In this document: positions 15,187-22,628 of the stretch, one piece after another
Position numbering within the stretch: position 1 is the first letter of the stretch
Layout: the number at the start of each line of letters is the position of its first letter
Assembly (NCBI GenBank): GCA_003132665.1
Contig: PKYN01000018.1
Location: 133,293-191,401, forward strand
Source: Actinomycetota bacterium
GTDB taxonomy: Bacteria > Actinomycetota > Thermoleophilia > Gaiellales > Gaiellaceae
Reading direction: 5' to 3'
DNA length: 58,109 bases
Position numbers and translations under genes: made by a program
The notes under the pieces: model-generated
What the model was told of the DNA's origin: nothing
The model's database searches: none
What the model saw: only the letters and a program-made list of their open reading frames with translations

Positions 15187-16698
15187 GTGGGCAAGCGGCG
15201 AGAGATCATCATCGTCTCGAACCGGGGTCCGGTTACCTACCAGCGTGGGCCCGAGCAAGTTCGCGAGGCTAAACGCGGAGGTGGTGGTCTCGTAACGGCG
15301 CTCGGGGGTCTGGCCCTGCACCACGACGTGACCTGGATCGCCAGCGCGATGAGCGATGTCGATCGCGAGATCGCCGAGGAGAGCCATGGGCGGGCGGTCG
15401 AGGAGCGGCTCGAGAACGGCGCCGACTACCGGCTTCGCCTGCTGGCGCACGAGCCCTCGGCATACGACCAGTACTACAACGTCGTCGCCAATCCAACGCT
15501 CTGGTTCACACAGCACTGTCTCTGGGATCTGGTTCGTGAGCCGGACAGCGAGCGAAGCGGGCTGGTCGAGGCCTGGCGGAACGGATACGCGCCGATCAAC
15601 GCGGCCTTCGCCGAGGCTGCGCTCGAAGAGCTGTCGCGACGGCCCGAGGCGATCGTCTTCTTCAACGACTACCACCTCTACCTGGCGCCGCGCCTGGTGC
15701 GGACACGCGCCCCCGGAGCCGCGTTGCTCCATTTCGTCCACATCCCATGGCCGCAGCTCAACTGCTGGCGCGTCCTTCCCGAGGAAATCACGGTGGCCAT
15801 CCACGATGGGCTGCTGGCGAACGACGTGGTTGGCTTTCACACCACTCGCTGGCGCAGCAACTTCATCCAATCGGCCCAGTCCGTTGCCGGCGCCAAACGC
15901 ATTTCTGGCAAAGCCGCCGTCTCCCACGCCGGCACCACGACCTGTTTGAGTGCGCGAGGCATCTCGATCGACCCCGACGAGCTGGCGGCGCTGGTCGAAG
16001 ATCCGAGGGTTCAGGAGCACGAGCGCCGCATCATCGAGACGAGGCCCGAGTTCCTGGTCGTGCGCGTCGATCGGACCGATCCTTCCAAGAACATCGTCCG
16101 CGGCTTTCGCGCCTTCGAGCTCTTTCTCGAGCAGCATCCCGAGCTACAAGGGCGCGTCACGATGCTCTCCTGTCTCGACCCCTCGCGCCTGAACATCCCT
16201 GAGTACGAGAACTATCTCGAGGCGATTCAGCGCGAGGCGCAGCGGGTCAACGAGCGCTTCCAACAACAGGGCTGGACGGCGATCGATCTGCAGATAGAAG
16301 ACGACGTTCACCAGTCGATCGCGGCCTACAAGCAGTACGACGTCTTGTTCGTGAATGCCATATCCGACGGGCTCAACCTGGTTGCCAAGGAGGCGCCGCT
16401 GGCGAACGAGCGCGACGGCGTCCTCATTCTTTCCGAGAACACCGGAGCCCACGAGGAGCTGGGCCCCTTCTCGCTGGCGATCGATCCCTTCGACGTCCGT
16501 GCTCAGGCGCTCGCGATCTACGAGGCGCTGACGATGAGAGCGGACGTTCGCAAGCGCTGGATCGAGGACATCCGCGCCTGGGTTTCCGAGCACGATCTGG
16601 CCTGGTGGATCAACGGCCTACTGCACGATCTCGACGACTGTCGAGCGAGAAGAGGTGAGCCGGGCGACCCGTCGGCGAAGGCAAAGACCGGCGCATGA
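15187..16698 (+). CDS. otsA: Alpha,alpha-trehalose-phosphate synthase (UDP-forming), OtsA/GT20
   Basis: This 503-residue GT20 enzyme makes trehalose 6-phosphate from UDP-glucose and glucose 6-phosphate in the cytoplasm. The N-terminal IIIVSNRGPV and GGGGLVTAL loop, the central FNDYHLYLAP and FVHIPWP, RVDRTDPSKNI (phosphate-binding region) and the C-terminal NLVAKEAPLAN are all present. Length is normal. The start is a GTG with no clear ribosome-binding site; a -10-like box lies 9 bases ahead. No trehalose-phosphate phosphatase (OtsB) gene is in the window. The next gene, a UbiA prenyltransferase, starts in a 4-base overlap, an unexpected pairing. Confidence 0.93.
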   Translation: MGKRREIIIVSNRGPVTYQRGPEQVREAKRGGGGLVTALGGLALHHDVTWIASAMSDVDREIAEESHGRAVEERLENGADYRLRLLAHEPSAYDQYYNVVANPTLWFTQHCLWDLVREPDSERSGLVEAWRNGYAPINAAFAEAALEELSRRPEAIVFFNDYHLYLAPRLVRTRAPGAALLHFVHIPWPQLNCWRVLPEEITVAIHDGLLANDVVGFHTTRWRSNFIQSAQSVAGAKRISGKAAVSHAGTTTCLSARGISIDPDELAALVEDPRVQEHERRIIETRPEFLVVRVDRTDPSKNIVRGFRAFELFLEQHPELQGRVTMLSCLDPSRLNIPEYENYLEAIQREAQRVNERFQQQGWTAIDLQIEDDVHQSIAAYKQYDVLFVNAISDGLNLVAKEAPLANERDGVLILSENTGAHEELGPFSLAIDPFDVRAQALAIYEALTMRADVRKRWIEDIRAWVSEHDLAWWINGLLHDLDDCRARRGEPGDPSAKAKTGA

Positions 16699-17579
16699 CG
16701 ACAGCTGAGGTTCGCCCGAGAAGTTCGGTCGTCTGGCGCTTGGTGGCGCTTGTCAAGCTGGAGCACACACTCTTCGCGCTGCCCTTCGCCTATGTCGGGG
16801 CGTTGCTCGCCTTTCGCTCAGCGGATCGATTCCCTGGTTGGGAGGAGTTGCTCTGGATCACGCTGGCGATGGTCGGCGCTCGCTCGCTGGCCATGGGGAT
16901 CAACCGCGTGGTCGATCGCGAAATCGATGCGCGTAATCCGCGCACGGCGGGCCGCGCGCTTCCGAGCGGGCGTCTCGAGCTGTGGCAGGTAGCGGCCTTC
17001 TGTCTCGCAGCGCTCGCGCTTTTGGTCCTGGCCACTCTTCGGCTGGCGCCCATCGTTCGCTATCTGTGGCCCATTCCGGTGGCGGCGTTCGTCGTCTATC
17101 CGTATCTGAAGCGGGCGACCTGGCTCTGTCACCTCTGGCTGGGAGTGACCATCGGTTTGGCGCCGCTCGCCGCCTGGATGGCGGTTGGCAAGCCGCTCGC
17201 TCCGGCGCCGTTCGCGCTCTGGCTCGGCGTCGCTTGCTGGGTCGCGGGCTTCGATCTGCTCTACGGGCTGTTCGACCTTCAGGTCGATCGCGAGCAGGGA
17301 CTCCACTCCCTCGCCGTGCGCTTCGGCGTACCCGCAACCTTCTGGGCCGCTCGCGCTCTCCATCTCGTCACCGTCGCGGCGCTAGCGCTCGCCGGAATCG
17401 AAGGCGGGGCCGGGTTTATTTGGGGGATCGGCGTCGCCGCGGTCGCGGCACTACTCCTCTACGAGCATCTGATCGTCTCGCCGAGCGATCTGCGCCGGCT
17501 GAACGCCGCCTTCTTCACGGTCAACGGCATCATTGCGATCGTATTTCTCGTTTTCGCGCTGATCGACGCGCTCGTTTGA
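16695..17579 (+). CDS. UbiA-family prenyltransferase (MqnP/4-hydroxybenzoate polyprenyltransferase-like)
   Basis: This 294-residue membrane enzyme has about eight or nine hydrophobic segments and both aspartate-rich motifs that bind prenyl diphosphate through Mg2+: NRVVDREID (near residue 74) and DLQVDREQG (near 195). The opening LVKLEHTLFALPFAYVGALLA and the NPRTAGRALPSG segment match the subgroup assigned to quinone synthesis, including MqnP of the futalosine menaquinone route; the exact substrate is inferred. No other menaquinone gene is present in the window. Its ATG overlaps the otsA stop, suggesting coupled translation. Confidence 0.87.
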   Translation: MTTAEVRPRSSVVWRLVALVKLEHTLFALPFAYVGALLAFRSADRFPGWEELLWITLAMVGARSLAMGINRVVDREIDARNPRTAGRALPSGRLELWQVAAFCLAALALLVLATLRLAPIVRYLWPIPVAAFVVYPYLKRATWLCHLWLGVTIGLAPLAAWMAVGKPLAPAPFALWLGVACWVAGFDLLYGLFDLQVDREQGLHSLAVRFGVPATFWAARALHLVTVAALALAGIEGGAGFIWGIGVAAVAALLLYEHLIVSPSDLRRLNAAFFTVNGIIAIVFLVFALIDALV

Positions 17580-17640
17580 GCCGATTAACTACAACAGGTC
17601 TTTGGCAATGGCTACCGAAGCGGTGACAATGGAGCCGCCT

Positions 17641-18456
17641 ATGCGCTTTCGCTTCATCACCTTCCTTACCGATTTCGGCCTCCAGGACGATTTCGTCGGC
17701 ACGTGCCACGGCGTCATAAAGAGCATCGCTCCGGATGCTGAGATCATCGACATCACGCATGGGATCGAGCCCCGCCGCGTCCTGCAGGGGGCGATGGCGC
17801 TCGCCGACACGATTCCGTACATGCCGCCCGGGGTGCATCTCGCCGTCGTCGACCCCGGGGTCGGTACCGACCGTCGAGTGATCGCGGTCGAGGACAAGAG
17901 CGGGCGCCTCTACGTAGGGCCCGACAACGGGTTGCTTCTGCCCGCAGCCGAGCGGATGGGCGGCATCGAGCGAGCGCATCAGCTCACCAATCCCGCCTAT
18001 GCGATGAAGGAAGTGGCGCCGACCTTTCACGGCCGCGACATCTTCTCTCCGGCGGCCGCGCACCTCGCGTTGGGCGTGCCGATCGAAGAGCTGGGTCCGA
18101 GCCTCGAATTAGCCGAGCTCGTGCGGCTGGACATCCCGAAGCCGGAGGCGCGCGGCGGCCGGATCAAGGCCTCGGTGGTCGACACCGACCGCTTCGGAAA
18201 CATGCAGCTCAATCTCCGCAACGAGCATCTCGAGGCTCTGGGCCTCTCGGTGGGAACGAAGATCGAGCTCGAGCACGGCGGAGAGCGCTATTACGCGATC
18301 ACGGCGCGTACTTTCTCCGACGCCAGGCGCGGCGACATCATGCTCTACGAAGACTCGTTCCAGAACCTTGCCGTCGCCATTTCGGGCGGCGATGCGGCGA
18401 ACATGTTCGGCGCCGCTCCCGGCGACAAGATCACCATCAGCCTGATCGAGCAATGA
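17641..18456 (+). CDS. SAM hydroxide adenosyltransferase / S-adenosyl-L-methionine hydrolase family (DUF62)
   Basis: This 271-residue protein belongs to the fluorinase/chlorinase-like superfamily; ordinary bacterial members split SAM with water to adenosine and methionine. The signature ITFLTDFGLQDDFVG opens the protein, followed by DITHGI, VVDPGVGT with the conserved Asp, and TFHGRDIF with Arg and His of the water-activating set. The C-terminal beta domain has DRFGNMQLN. The ATG at 17641 is chosen because GGAG stands 6 bases ahead and the conserved fold begins at once; earlier TTG and ATG codons (17602, 17608) would add a 13-residue unconserved head. There is no sign of a halogenase role. 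It is probably transcribed on from the UbiA gene 61 bases upstream. Confidence 0.9.
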   Translation: MRFRFITFLTDFGLQDDFVGTCHGVIKSIAPDAEIIDITHGIEPRRVLQGAMALADTIPYMPPGVHLAVVDPGVGTDRRVIAVEDKSGRLYVGPDNGLLLPAAERMGGIERAHQLTNPAYAMKEVAPTFHGRDIFSPAAAHLALGVPIEELGPSLELAELVRLDIPKPEARGGRIKASVVDTDRFGNMQLNLRNEHLEALGLSVGTKIELEHGGERYYAITARTFSDARRGDIMLYEDSFQNLAVAISGGDAANMFGAAPGDKITISLIEQ

Positions 18457-18558
18457 GAATGGGTTGAACGAGTCGCCGCAGCGTTCTAAGCTCGAAGGTG
18501 AAAAGGGCGTTCACGGCACGGTAGCACCGGCCTGGACGTCCTTTCTATCTGGTCCGGC

Positions 18559-18948
18559 GTGAGCGGTCTCGATCTCCGGTTGCTCGCCGGTAGCTACGCC
18601 GTCAGCCGGCTATCGCCTGACAAAGCACTACCGGAGTGGGCGCGAGGAGAGCTGCTGGCCGTGACCTGGACGCCCGACGAGCTGTCGATCGTCTCGGCCG
18701 CCCGGTCGGTGCCGGAGTCGGTCAGGAGTGAGTCGGGTTGGCGCGTCCTTTGCGTCGCGGGCCCGCTCGACTTCTCGCTGGTCGGGATTCTCGCGGCGCT
18801 GACGGGGACTCTGGCGCGGGCGGAGATCGCCGTCTTTTCGCTCTCCACCTTCGACACCGATTATCTCCTCGTCCGCGAGCGCGATCTCGAACGAGCCCTG
18901 CAAGGCTTGGAGTTGGACGGTCACCGGATCACGACGAACGAGGCTTGA
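18559..18948 (+). CDS. ACT-domain protein (CASTOR/ACT_7 type)
   Basis: This 129-residue protein consists of two ACT-like halves, an arrangement found in small amino-acid sensing proteins. Recognisable parts are LLAGSYAVSRLSPD at the start, ELSIV, and the second half GPLDFSLVGILAALTGTLARAEIAVFSLSTFDTDYLLV, which is the typical ACT helix-strand. There is no enzyme domain attached. The ligand is unknown. The start is a GTG at 18559. It follows the SAM hydrolase gene by 102 bases that contain no other gene. Confidence 0.82.
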   Translation: MSGLDLRLLAGSYAVSRLSPDKALPEWARGELLAVTWTPDELSIVSAARSVPESVRSESGWRVLCVAGPLDFSLVGILAALTGTLARAEIAVFSLSTFDTDYLLVRERDLERALQGLELDGHRITTNEA

Positions 18949-18974
18949 CTAGGGCGGGTGAGCGCCATATCGCT

Positions 18975-18995
18975 CGGCCGTCCCCCCACGGGCCG
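18975..18995. terminator. Weak hairpin between convergent genes
   Basis: CGGCCGT (18975-18981) can pair with ACGGGCCG (18988-18995), with one bulged G, around a C6 loop. It sits between the ACT gene and the minus-strand small membrane protein and could serve both, but it lacks a T-run. Confidence 0.3.
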
Positions 18996-19009
18996 TACAC
19001 CGATCAGAC

Positions 19010-19282
19010 CTAAGGCTTGCGCGACCGCAGACGCCGAGACCTCGGCGGCGGGTAAGCGAATCGAGCAATCGTGGCCGAGATCCACCCGAGCACCCAACCA
19101 GCGAAAACAAGGAGGAGAGTGTGGAACGTCACGGTTGTGGCCCGAGCCGCACCAACGGCCAACAGTGCAGCCCAGACGATGGCACACCCGATGCTGTAGG
19201 CGGTGTAGGTATTCAGCCGATCTCTCACCTTCGCATCATGCCTGTCCGCAGTTTTGTCGGCCGGAAGCTCAACGATCGGCAC
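19010..19282 (-). CDS. Small membrane protein of unknown function
   Basis: This 90-residue open frame has a charged head (residues 1-26) and two clear hydrophobic segments, about 27-45 (AYSIGCAIVWAALLAVG) and 50-72 (TFHTLLLVFAGWVLGWISA), with a basic tail (SRRLRSRKP), i.e. a two-helix hairpin protein. The family is not recognised. The start is a GTG at 19282 without a good ribosome-binding site; an internal GTG near residue 19 is possible. It is divergent from sufS. The hydrophobic pattern argues for a real gene, but confidence is moderate. Confidence 0.5.
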   Translation of the reverse strand: MPIVELPADKTADRHDAKVRDRLNTYTAYSIGCAIVWAALLAVGAARATTVTFHTLLLVFAGWVLGWISATIARFAYPPPRSRRLRSRKP

Positions 19283-19348
19283 CTACCGACGGTATTCAGG
19301 CGTCGTTTCCGTACGCAGGCGTGCGACGGCGGATAATTACCGGCTCGG

Positions 19349-19354
19349 TACGAT
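19349..19354 (+). promoter_or_regulatory. Putative -10 box for sufS (leaderless)
   Basis: TACGAT is followed by exactly 6 bases and then the sufS GTG, the geometry expected when transcription begins on the start codon. No Shine-Dalgarno sequence precedes the GTG. The -35 region is not clear. Confidence 0.4.
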
Positions 19355-19360
19355 AGATCT

Positions 19361-20605
19361 GTGGGCGTGAAGCAAAACGTCAAGCTGGACGCGCGGCGTA
19401 TCCGCGCCGACTTCCCGATCTTCGAGCAACTTGAAGAGGGAAAGCCGCTCGCCTTTCTCGACTCGGCTGTGAGCGCGCACAAGCCGCGGCAGGTAATCGC
19501 GGCGCTGGGAGACTTCTACGAGAACTCCTACGGCAACGTCGGTCGTGGCGTGTACGCGCTGGCCGAACGCGCGAACGAGGCCTACGAACAGGCACGCGAG
19601 AAGGCGCGCAAATTCATCAACGCCAGCTCGCCGCGCGAAGTCGTCTTTACGCGCAACACGACCGAGGGCCTCAACCTCGTCGCTTACGCCTGGGGCCTGG
19701 ACAACCTCGGCCCGGGCGACATCGTGCTGGCGAGTGAGCTCGAGCACCACTCCAATTTCGTGCCCTGGCAGGAGGTGGCCAAGCGAACCGGCGCCGAGTT
19801 CAGGGTCATTCCGGTTACCGGCGAGGGCGAGCTGGAGCTGGACGAACTGGAGCGGCTGGCCAGAGGAGGCCGACTGAAGATCGTTGCCATCACCGCCGTC
19901 TCGAACTCACTCGGGACGATTGTTCCGGTCGAGAGGCTGATTGCCTTCGCGCACGAGCGAGGCGCGATCGCCGTTATCGACGCGGCGCAGGCGGCACCCC
20001 ATCGCAGGGTCGACGTGCAGGCGCTGGACTGCGACTTCCTCGCCTTCTCGGGCCACAAGATGTGCGGCCCGAGCGGTGTCGGCGTGCTCTTCGGGCGCGC
20101 CGAGCTGCTGGAGAAGATGAGCCCGTTCTTGACCGGCGGGGGCATGATTCGTCGCGTCTCGGTCGAGAAGACGACCTGGGCCGAGCTGCCGCACAAGTTC
20201 GAGGCGGGGACGCCTGCGGTCGCCGAGGCGGTGGCGCTCGGCGCGGCGATCGACTACCTGGAAGGCATCGGCCTGGAGGTAATCGCCGCGCACGAGCACG
20301 AGCTCGCGGCCTACGCGTTGGAGCGCCTGGGCGAGCTGCCCGGCCTGACTCTTTACGGGCCACCGCTCGAGCGCCGCGCCGGAATCGTCTCCTTCAACCT
20401 GGAGGGGATCCATCCGCATGACGTCGCCCAGATCCTCGACGCCGAAGGTGTTTGCGTGCGTGCGGGCCATCACTGCAACCAGCCGCTGATGCACAAGCTC
20501 GGGGTCGCAGCGACCAGCCGCGCCAGCTTCTATCTCTACTCGCTGCCCGAAGAGGTCGATCGACTCGTCACCGGTCTCGAGCGAGCGCAGAAGGTCTTTG
20601 CATAG
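19361..20605 (+). CDS. sufS: Cysteine desulfurase SufS
   Basis: This 414-residue PLP enzyme of the SufS (class II) type takes sulfur from cysteine for Fe-S cluster assembly. It has the LDSAVSAHKPRQVI opening, TEGLNLVAYAWG, the histidine-containing ELEHHSNFVPW, DAAQAAPH, the PLP lysine in SGHKMCGPSG and the sulfur-accepting Cys in RAGHHCNQPL near residue 371. SufU, its sulfur acceptor, is the next gene, which is the usual partner in Gram-positive bacteria. The sufBCD scaffold genes are not in the window. The whole sufS-sufU gap is one long palindrome. Confidence 0.96.
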   Translation: MGVKQNVKLDARRIRADFPIFEQLEEGKPLAFLDSAVSAHKPRQVIAALGDFYENSYGNVGRGVYALAERANEAYEQAREKARKFINASSPREVVFTRNTTEGLNLVAYAWGLDNLGPGDIVLASELEHHSNFVPWQEVAKRTGAEFRVIPVTGEGELELDELERLARGGRLKIVAITAVSNSLGTIVPVERLIAFAHERGAIAVIDAAQAAPHRRVDVQALDCDFLAFSGHKMCGPSGVGVLFGRAELLEKMSPFLTGGGMIRRVSVEKTTWAELPHKFEAGTPAVAEAVALGAAIDYLEGIGLEVIAAHEHELAAYALERLGELPGLTLYGPPLERRAGIVSFNLEGIHPHDVAQILDAEGVCVRAGHHCNQPLMHKLGVAATSRASFYLYSLPEEVDRLVTGLERAQKVFA

Positions 20606-20767
20606 TGCTCCATCCAGCAATACCCTCCGATTTCTGGCCCGCTATCACGCGGCGCGCTGCGTTGTCCTCAGTCGCGCCCGTACTTTCAAGTACGAACGCT
20701 CCCTGCGTCCTAGCATCGCTTGGTGCTAGCGACCCAGAATCTCGCAAGCATTACTGCACGGAGCACT
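20604..20767 (+). repeat. Long palindrome filling the sufS-sufU gap and covering the sufU ribosome-binding site
   Basis: The left arm begins in the sufS stop codon with AGTGCTCC (20604-20611) and the right arm ends with GGAGCACT (20760-20767), one base before the sufU ATG. Between them the arms match through GATTTCTGG/CCAGAATC, a GCTATCAC-like block and the centre GTACTTTCAAGTAC (20679-20692). Each arm is about 80 bases. The GGAG of the right arm is the sufU Shine-Dalgarno sequence and would be paired in the folded RNA, so the structure could limit or tune sufU translation. It resembles the palindrome at 14965-15131. Confidence 0.75.
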
Positions 20768-20768
20768 G

Positions 20769-21215
20769 ATGAGCATCGACAATCTCTACCGCGAACTGAT
20801 CCTCGATCACTACAAGAGCCCGCGCCACCACGGCCGGCTCGATCCCGCCGATGCGGAGGCCGAGGGACAGAATCCGCTTTGCGGCGACGAGCTGCTGGTC
20901 ACGCTGCGCTTCGGCGCCGATGGCGAGACGATCGAGGAGATCGCCTTCGAGGGTCACGGCTGCGCGATCAGCCAGGCCGCGGCTTCGATGCTGAGCGAGG
21001 AAGTCGTCGGCCGCAAGGCCGCCGAGGTGGCCGCGATCGACAAGGACGACACGCCACTGGTTGCGATGATGATCGAGAGCGGTACACCGCTGACGCCAAT
21101 CCGGCTCAAATGCGCCCTGCTCGGCCTGGGTGTGCTCAAGGTCGCCCTGCACAAGTCCGCCGGCACCCCGCTCCCCCCGGAGTGGGCCGGTGTAGAAGAC
21201 GTCGAGTTCGAGTAG
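20769..21215 (+). CDS. sufU: Fe-S cluster assembly sulfur-transfer protein SufU
   Basis: This 148-residue IscU-fold protein is of the SufU type, which carries a zinc ion and accepts sulfur from SufS. The three conserved cysteines and the Asp are present: NPLCGDEL (near residue 38), GHGCAISQAAASML (near 64) and RLKCALLGLGVL (near 118). The insert between the second and third cysteines is of SufU rather than IscU length. The start ATG has GGAG 5 bases ahead, lying in the base of a long palindrome. Confidence 0.94.
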   Translation: MSIDNLYRELILDHYKSPRHHGRLDPADAEAEGQNPLCGDELLVTLRFGADGETIEEIAFEGHGCAISQAAASMLSEEVVGRKAAEVAAIDKDDTPLVAMMIESGTPLTPIRLKCALLGLGVLKVALHKSAGTPLPPEWAGVEDVEFE

Positions 21216-21253
21216 CCGATGAAAGTCCACGGGACGAGCGCCGCTTTTCTTGG

Positions 21254-21457
21254 GCCGCCGCGACCGACACGGCGGGCGCGGCTCACCAAACGCCATCCCC
21301 GGAACCATCCGTACCGAGCACTTACCTCGCCTGCGGTTAGCCGATCACGCTTCTAGGAGCAGACGAGGCACACGCGCCGAAGGCGCGACGACTCATCCAA
21401 CTTGGTGCGCCGACGAAAGTCATCAAGCTCCCCGACAGGGGAGCGGACTTTCGTCGG
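21254..21457. repeat. Structured dispersed element, copy 3 of 3
   Basis: This 204-bp copy keeps the same order as those at 1061 and 2304: GCCGCCGCGACCGAC, the conserved box (21271-21300), CTAGGAGCAGACGAGGCA (21353-21370), a small hairpin GCGCC-GAA-GGCGC and the terminal hairpin 21410-21457. Its outer stem (CCGACGAAAGT with ACTTTCGTCGG) and inner stem (GCTCCCC with GGGGAGC) differ in sequence from the other copies yet pair fully. It lies 38 bases past sufU and just before a short transcription unit. Confidence 0.8.
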
Positions 21458-21479
21458 GCCTACGTCTTGACCCGTTGCC

Positions 21480-21485
21480 TATCAT
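21480..21485 (+). promoter_or_regulatory. Putative -10 box of a short transcription unit
   Basis: TATCAT preceded by TGC gives an extended -10 element. A start near 21491-21493 would leave a leader of about 21-23 bases carrying an unusually long Shine-Dalgarno sequence. TTGACC at 21467 is too close to serve as the -35 for this box, but would be 18 bases from an alternative TATCGC at 21491. Confidence 0.4.
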
Positions 21486-21504
21486 GTTGGTATCGCGGAA
21501 AGGA

Positions 21505-21576
21505 GGTGGTCCAGTGGAAGATTCCAGTACTGGCAGCGGAGGTACCAGCGGGTAGGGGCGTGTCCCCGGGACCACC
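21505..21576 (+). promoter_or_regulatory. Extended Shine-Dalgarno sequence with internal anti-SD pairing
   Basis: GGAAAGGAGGTGGTCC (21497-21512) is nearly a full complement of the 16S rRNA 3' end. Its part GGTGGTCC (21505-21512) is perfectly complementary to GGACCACC (21569-21576), 57 bases downstream and past the short ORF. The RNA can therefore hide or expose its ribosome-binding site, a layout typical of translational attenuators and some regulatory RNAs. The trigger is unknown. Confidence 0.5.
21514..21555 (+). CDS. 13-codon ORF with an unusually strong ribosome-binding site
   Basis: A GTG 7 bases after the AGGAGG core opens a frame of 13 codons (MEDSSTGSGGTSG) ended by TAG. The peptide is Gly/Ser/Thr-rich with no known motif. 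The evidence for translation is only the very strong, well-spaced Shine-Dalgarno sequence. It could instead be a leader whose translation controls folding of the downstream RNA, or the strong SD could have another role such as ribosome titration. A terminator follows at 21673, so the whole unit is about 210 bases. Confidence 0.35.
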   Translation: MEDSSTGSGGTSG

Positions 21577-21672
21577 GGGAATCGCCTAGCCAGCGTAGGG
21601 GGCTCGCTAATCGCGCCGCGACCGCAGGTCGTTGGAAGCGCCTCTACCAAATCCAACGCTGGTAACCGGATT

Positions 21673-21704
21673 GGAGGGCCGTCTCGGCGGCCCTCCTTCT
21701 TATT
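21673..21704 (+). terminator. Intrinsic terminator of the short transcription unit
   Basis: GGAGGGCCG (21673-21681) pairs perfectly with CGGCCCTCC (21688-21696) around a short loop and is followed by TTCTTATT. This is the most typical intrinsic terminator in the window and is oriented to the plus strand. Since no long gene precedes it on that strand after sufU, it supports a short independent transcript between 21490 and 21700. Confidence 0.75.
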
Positions 21705-21740
21705 CGAACTGAGTTCCGAGCAGGCCTTTTGCGGATCTTG

Positions 21741-22628
21741 TCAGGCCGCCGCGCGCCGGATTTGCTCTTCCAGCGATTGCAACGGAAGCCCGAAAACCTG
21801 TTCCGTGGCACCGATATCACCGATGTTGTCGCCGGCGGCAAGCATCTTCAGCTGATCGCGAGTGAACGGGAATCCGGGCAGGCGCTCGAAGAGCGCGGCC
21901 TCAGCTCGAGCGAGTGCGAACGGAATGTGAACGCGCCGGCGGCGTTTGCCGATCACGCTCGCGATCAGGCCGTAGAGCTCGTCCCAGCTCACCTGGTCGG
22001 GCCCCACGAGGTCGAATGTCCGGTCGCGGGCTTCTTCGAGCTCGACCGCCTTGATCAAGTGGGAGGCGACGTCCTCGACGGCGATCGGCTGAATGCGTTG
22101 CGTCCCGGGACCGAGCACGGGTGTGAGAGGCGAGTAACGAACGAGTCGGATGAAGGTGGGAAGGATGCCGCCGCTACTCCCAAAAACGAAGCTCGGACGA
22201 AAGATCACGTGCTCCAGGCCTGAGGCCTTGAGCGTTCGCTCCTCGTCCCACTTTGCTCGGTAATAGGGCGTCAGCTCGAGCGTTTCCTCCGCAAGGCCAA
22301 GAGCGCTGACAAGGATGAAGCGGCGCACCTGCGCAGCACGCGCGGCATCGACGAGCGCCCGCGTCCCCGCCGCCATCGTCTGCTGGAAATCGACCGGCCG
22401 GCCGCGGATGACGGCAACCAGGTGAATCACCGCGCCGACGCCGTCACAGGCCGCGCGCAGGCTTTCCGAATCGGTCATATCCCCGTGCGCGAGCACGCAG
22501 CCTTGAGCCTCGAGCTTGCGCCCGCGCGAGCTCGAGCGGACGAGGCAGCGAACAGGCTGCTCGAGCGAGCGAAGGCCCGCGACGAGGTGGCGCCCGATGA
22601 AGCCGGTGGCACCGGTAACGAGGATCAT
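21741..22628 (-). CDS. NAD(P)H-binding atypical SDR (NDUFA9/complex I-like epimerase family)
   Basis: This 295-residue protein has the extended-SDR Rossmann start ILVTGATGFIGRHLV at residues 2-16, the acidic turn GDMTD, the catalytic-site region LVSALG with YYRAKWDEE (Tyr-x3-Lys), and RPSFVFGSSGG. This pattern matches the NAD(P)H-binding family related to the NDUFA9 subunit and to nucleoside-diphosphate-sugar epimerases. Bacterial members are often linked to quinone or lipid metabolism, but no substrate is clear here. The ATG at 22628 starts immediately at the Rossmann fold. Confidence 0.88.
   Translation of the reverse strand: MILVTGATGFIGRHLVAGLRSLEQPVRCLVRSSSRGRKLEAQGCVLAHGDMTDSESLRAACDGVGAVIHLVAVIRGRPVDFQQTMAAGTRALVDAARAAQVRRFILVSALGLAEETLELTPYYRAKWDEERTLKASGLEHVIFRPSFVFGSSGGILPTFIRLVRYSPLTPVLGPGTQRIQPIAVEDVASHLIKAVELEEARDRTFDLVGPDQVSWDELYGLIASVIGKRRRRVHIPFALARAEAALFERLPGFPFTRDQLKMLAAGDNIGDIGATEQVFGLPLQSLEEQIRRAAA

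Noticed and set aside
17641-18456. Possible fluorinase or chlorinase making halogenated nucleosides
   Set aside because: The sequence looks like the common DUF62 SAM hydrolase group and lacks any halometabolite cluster around it.
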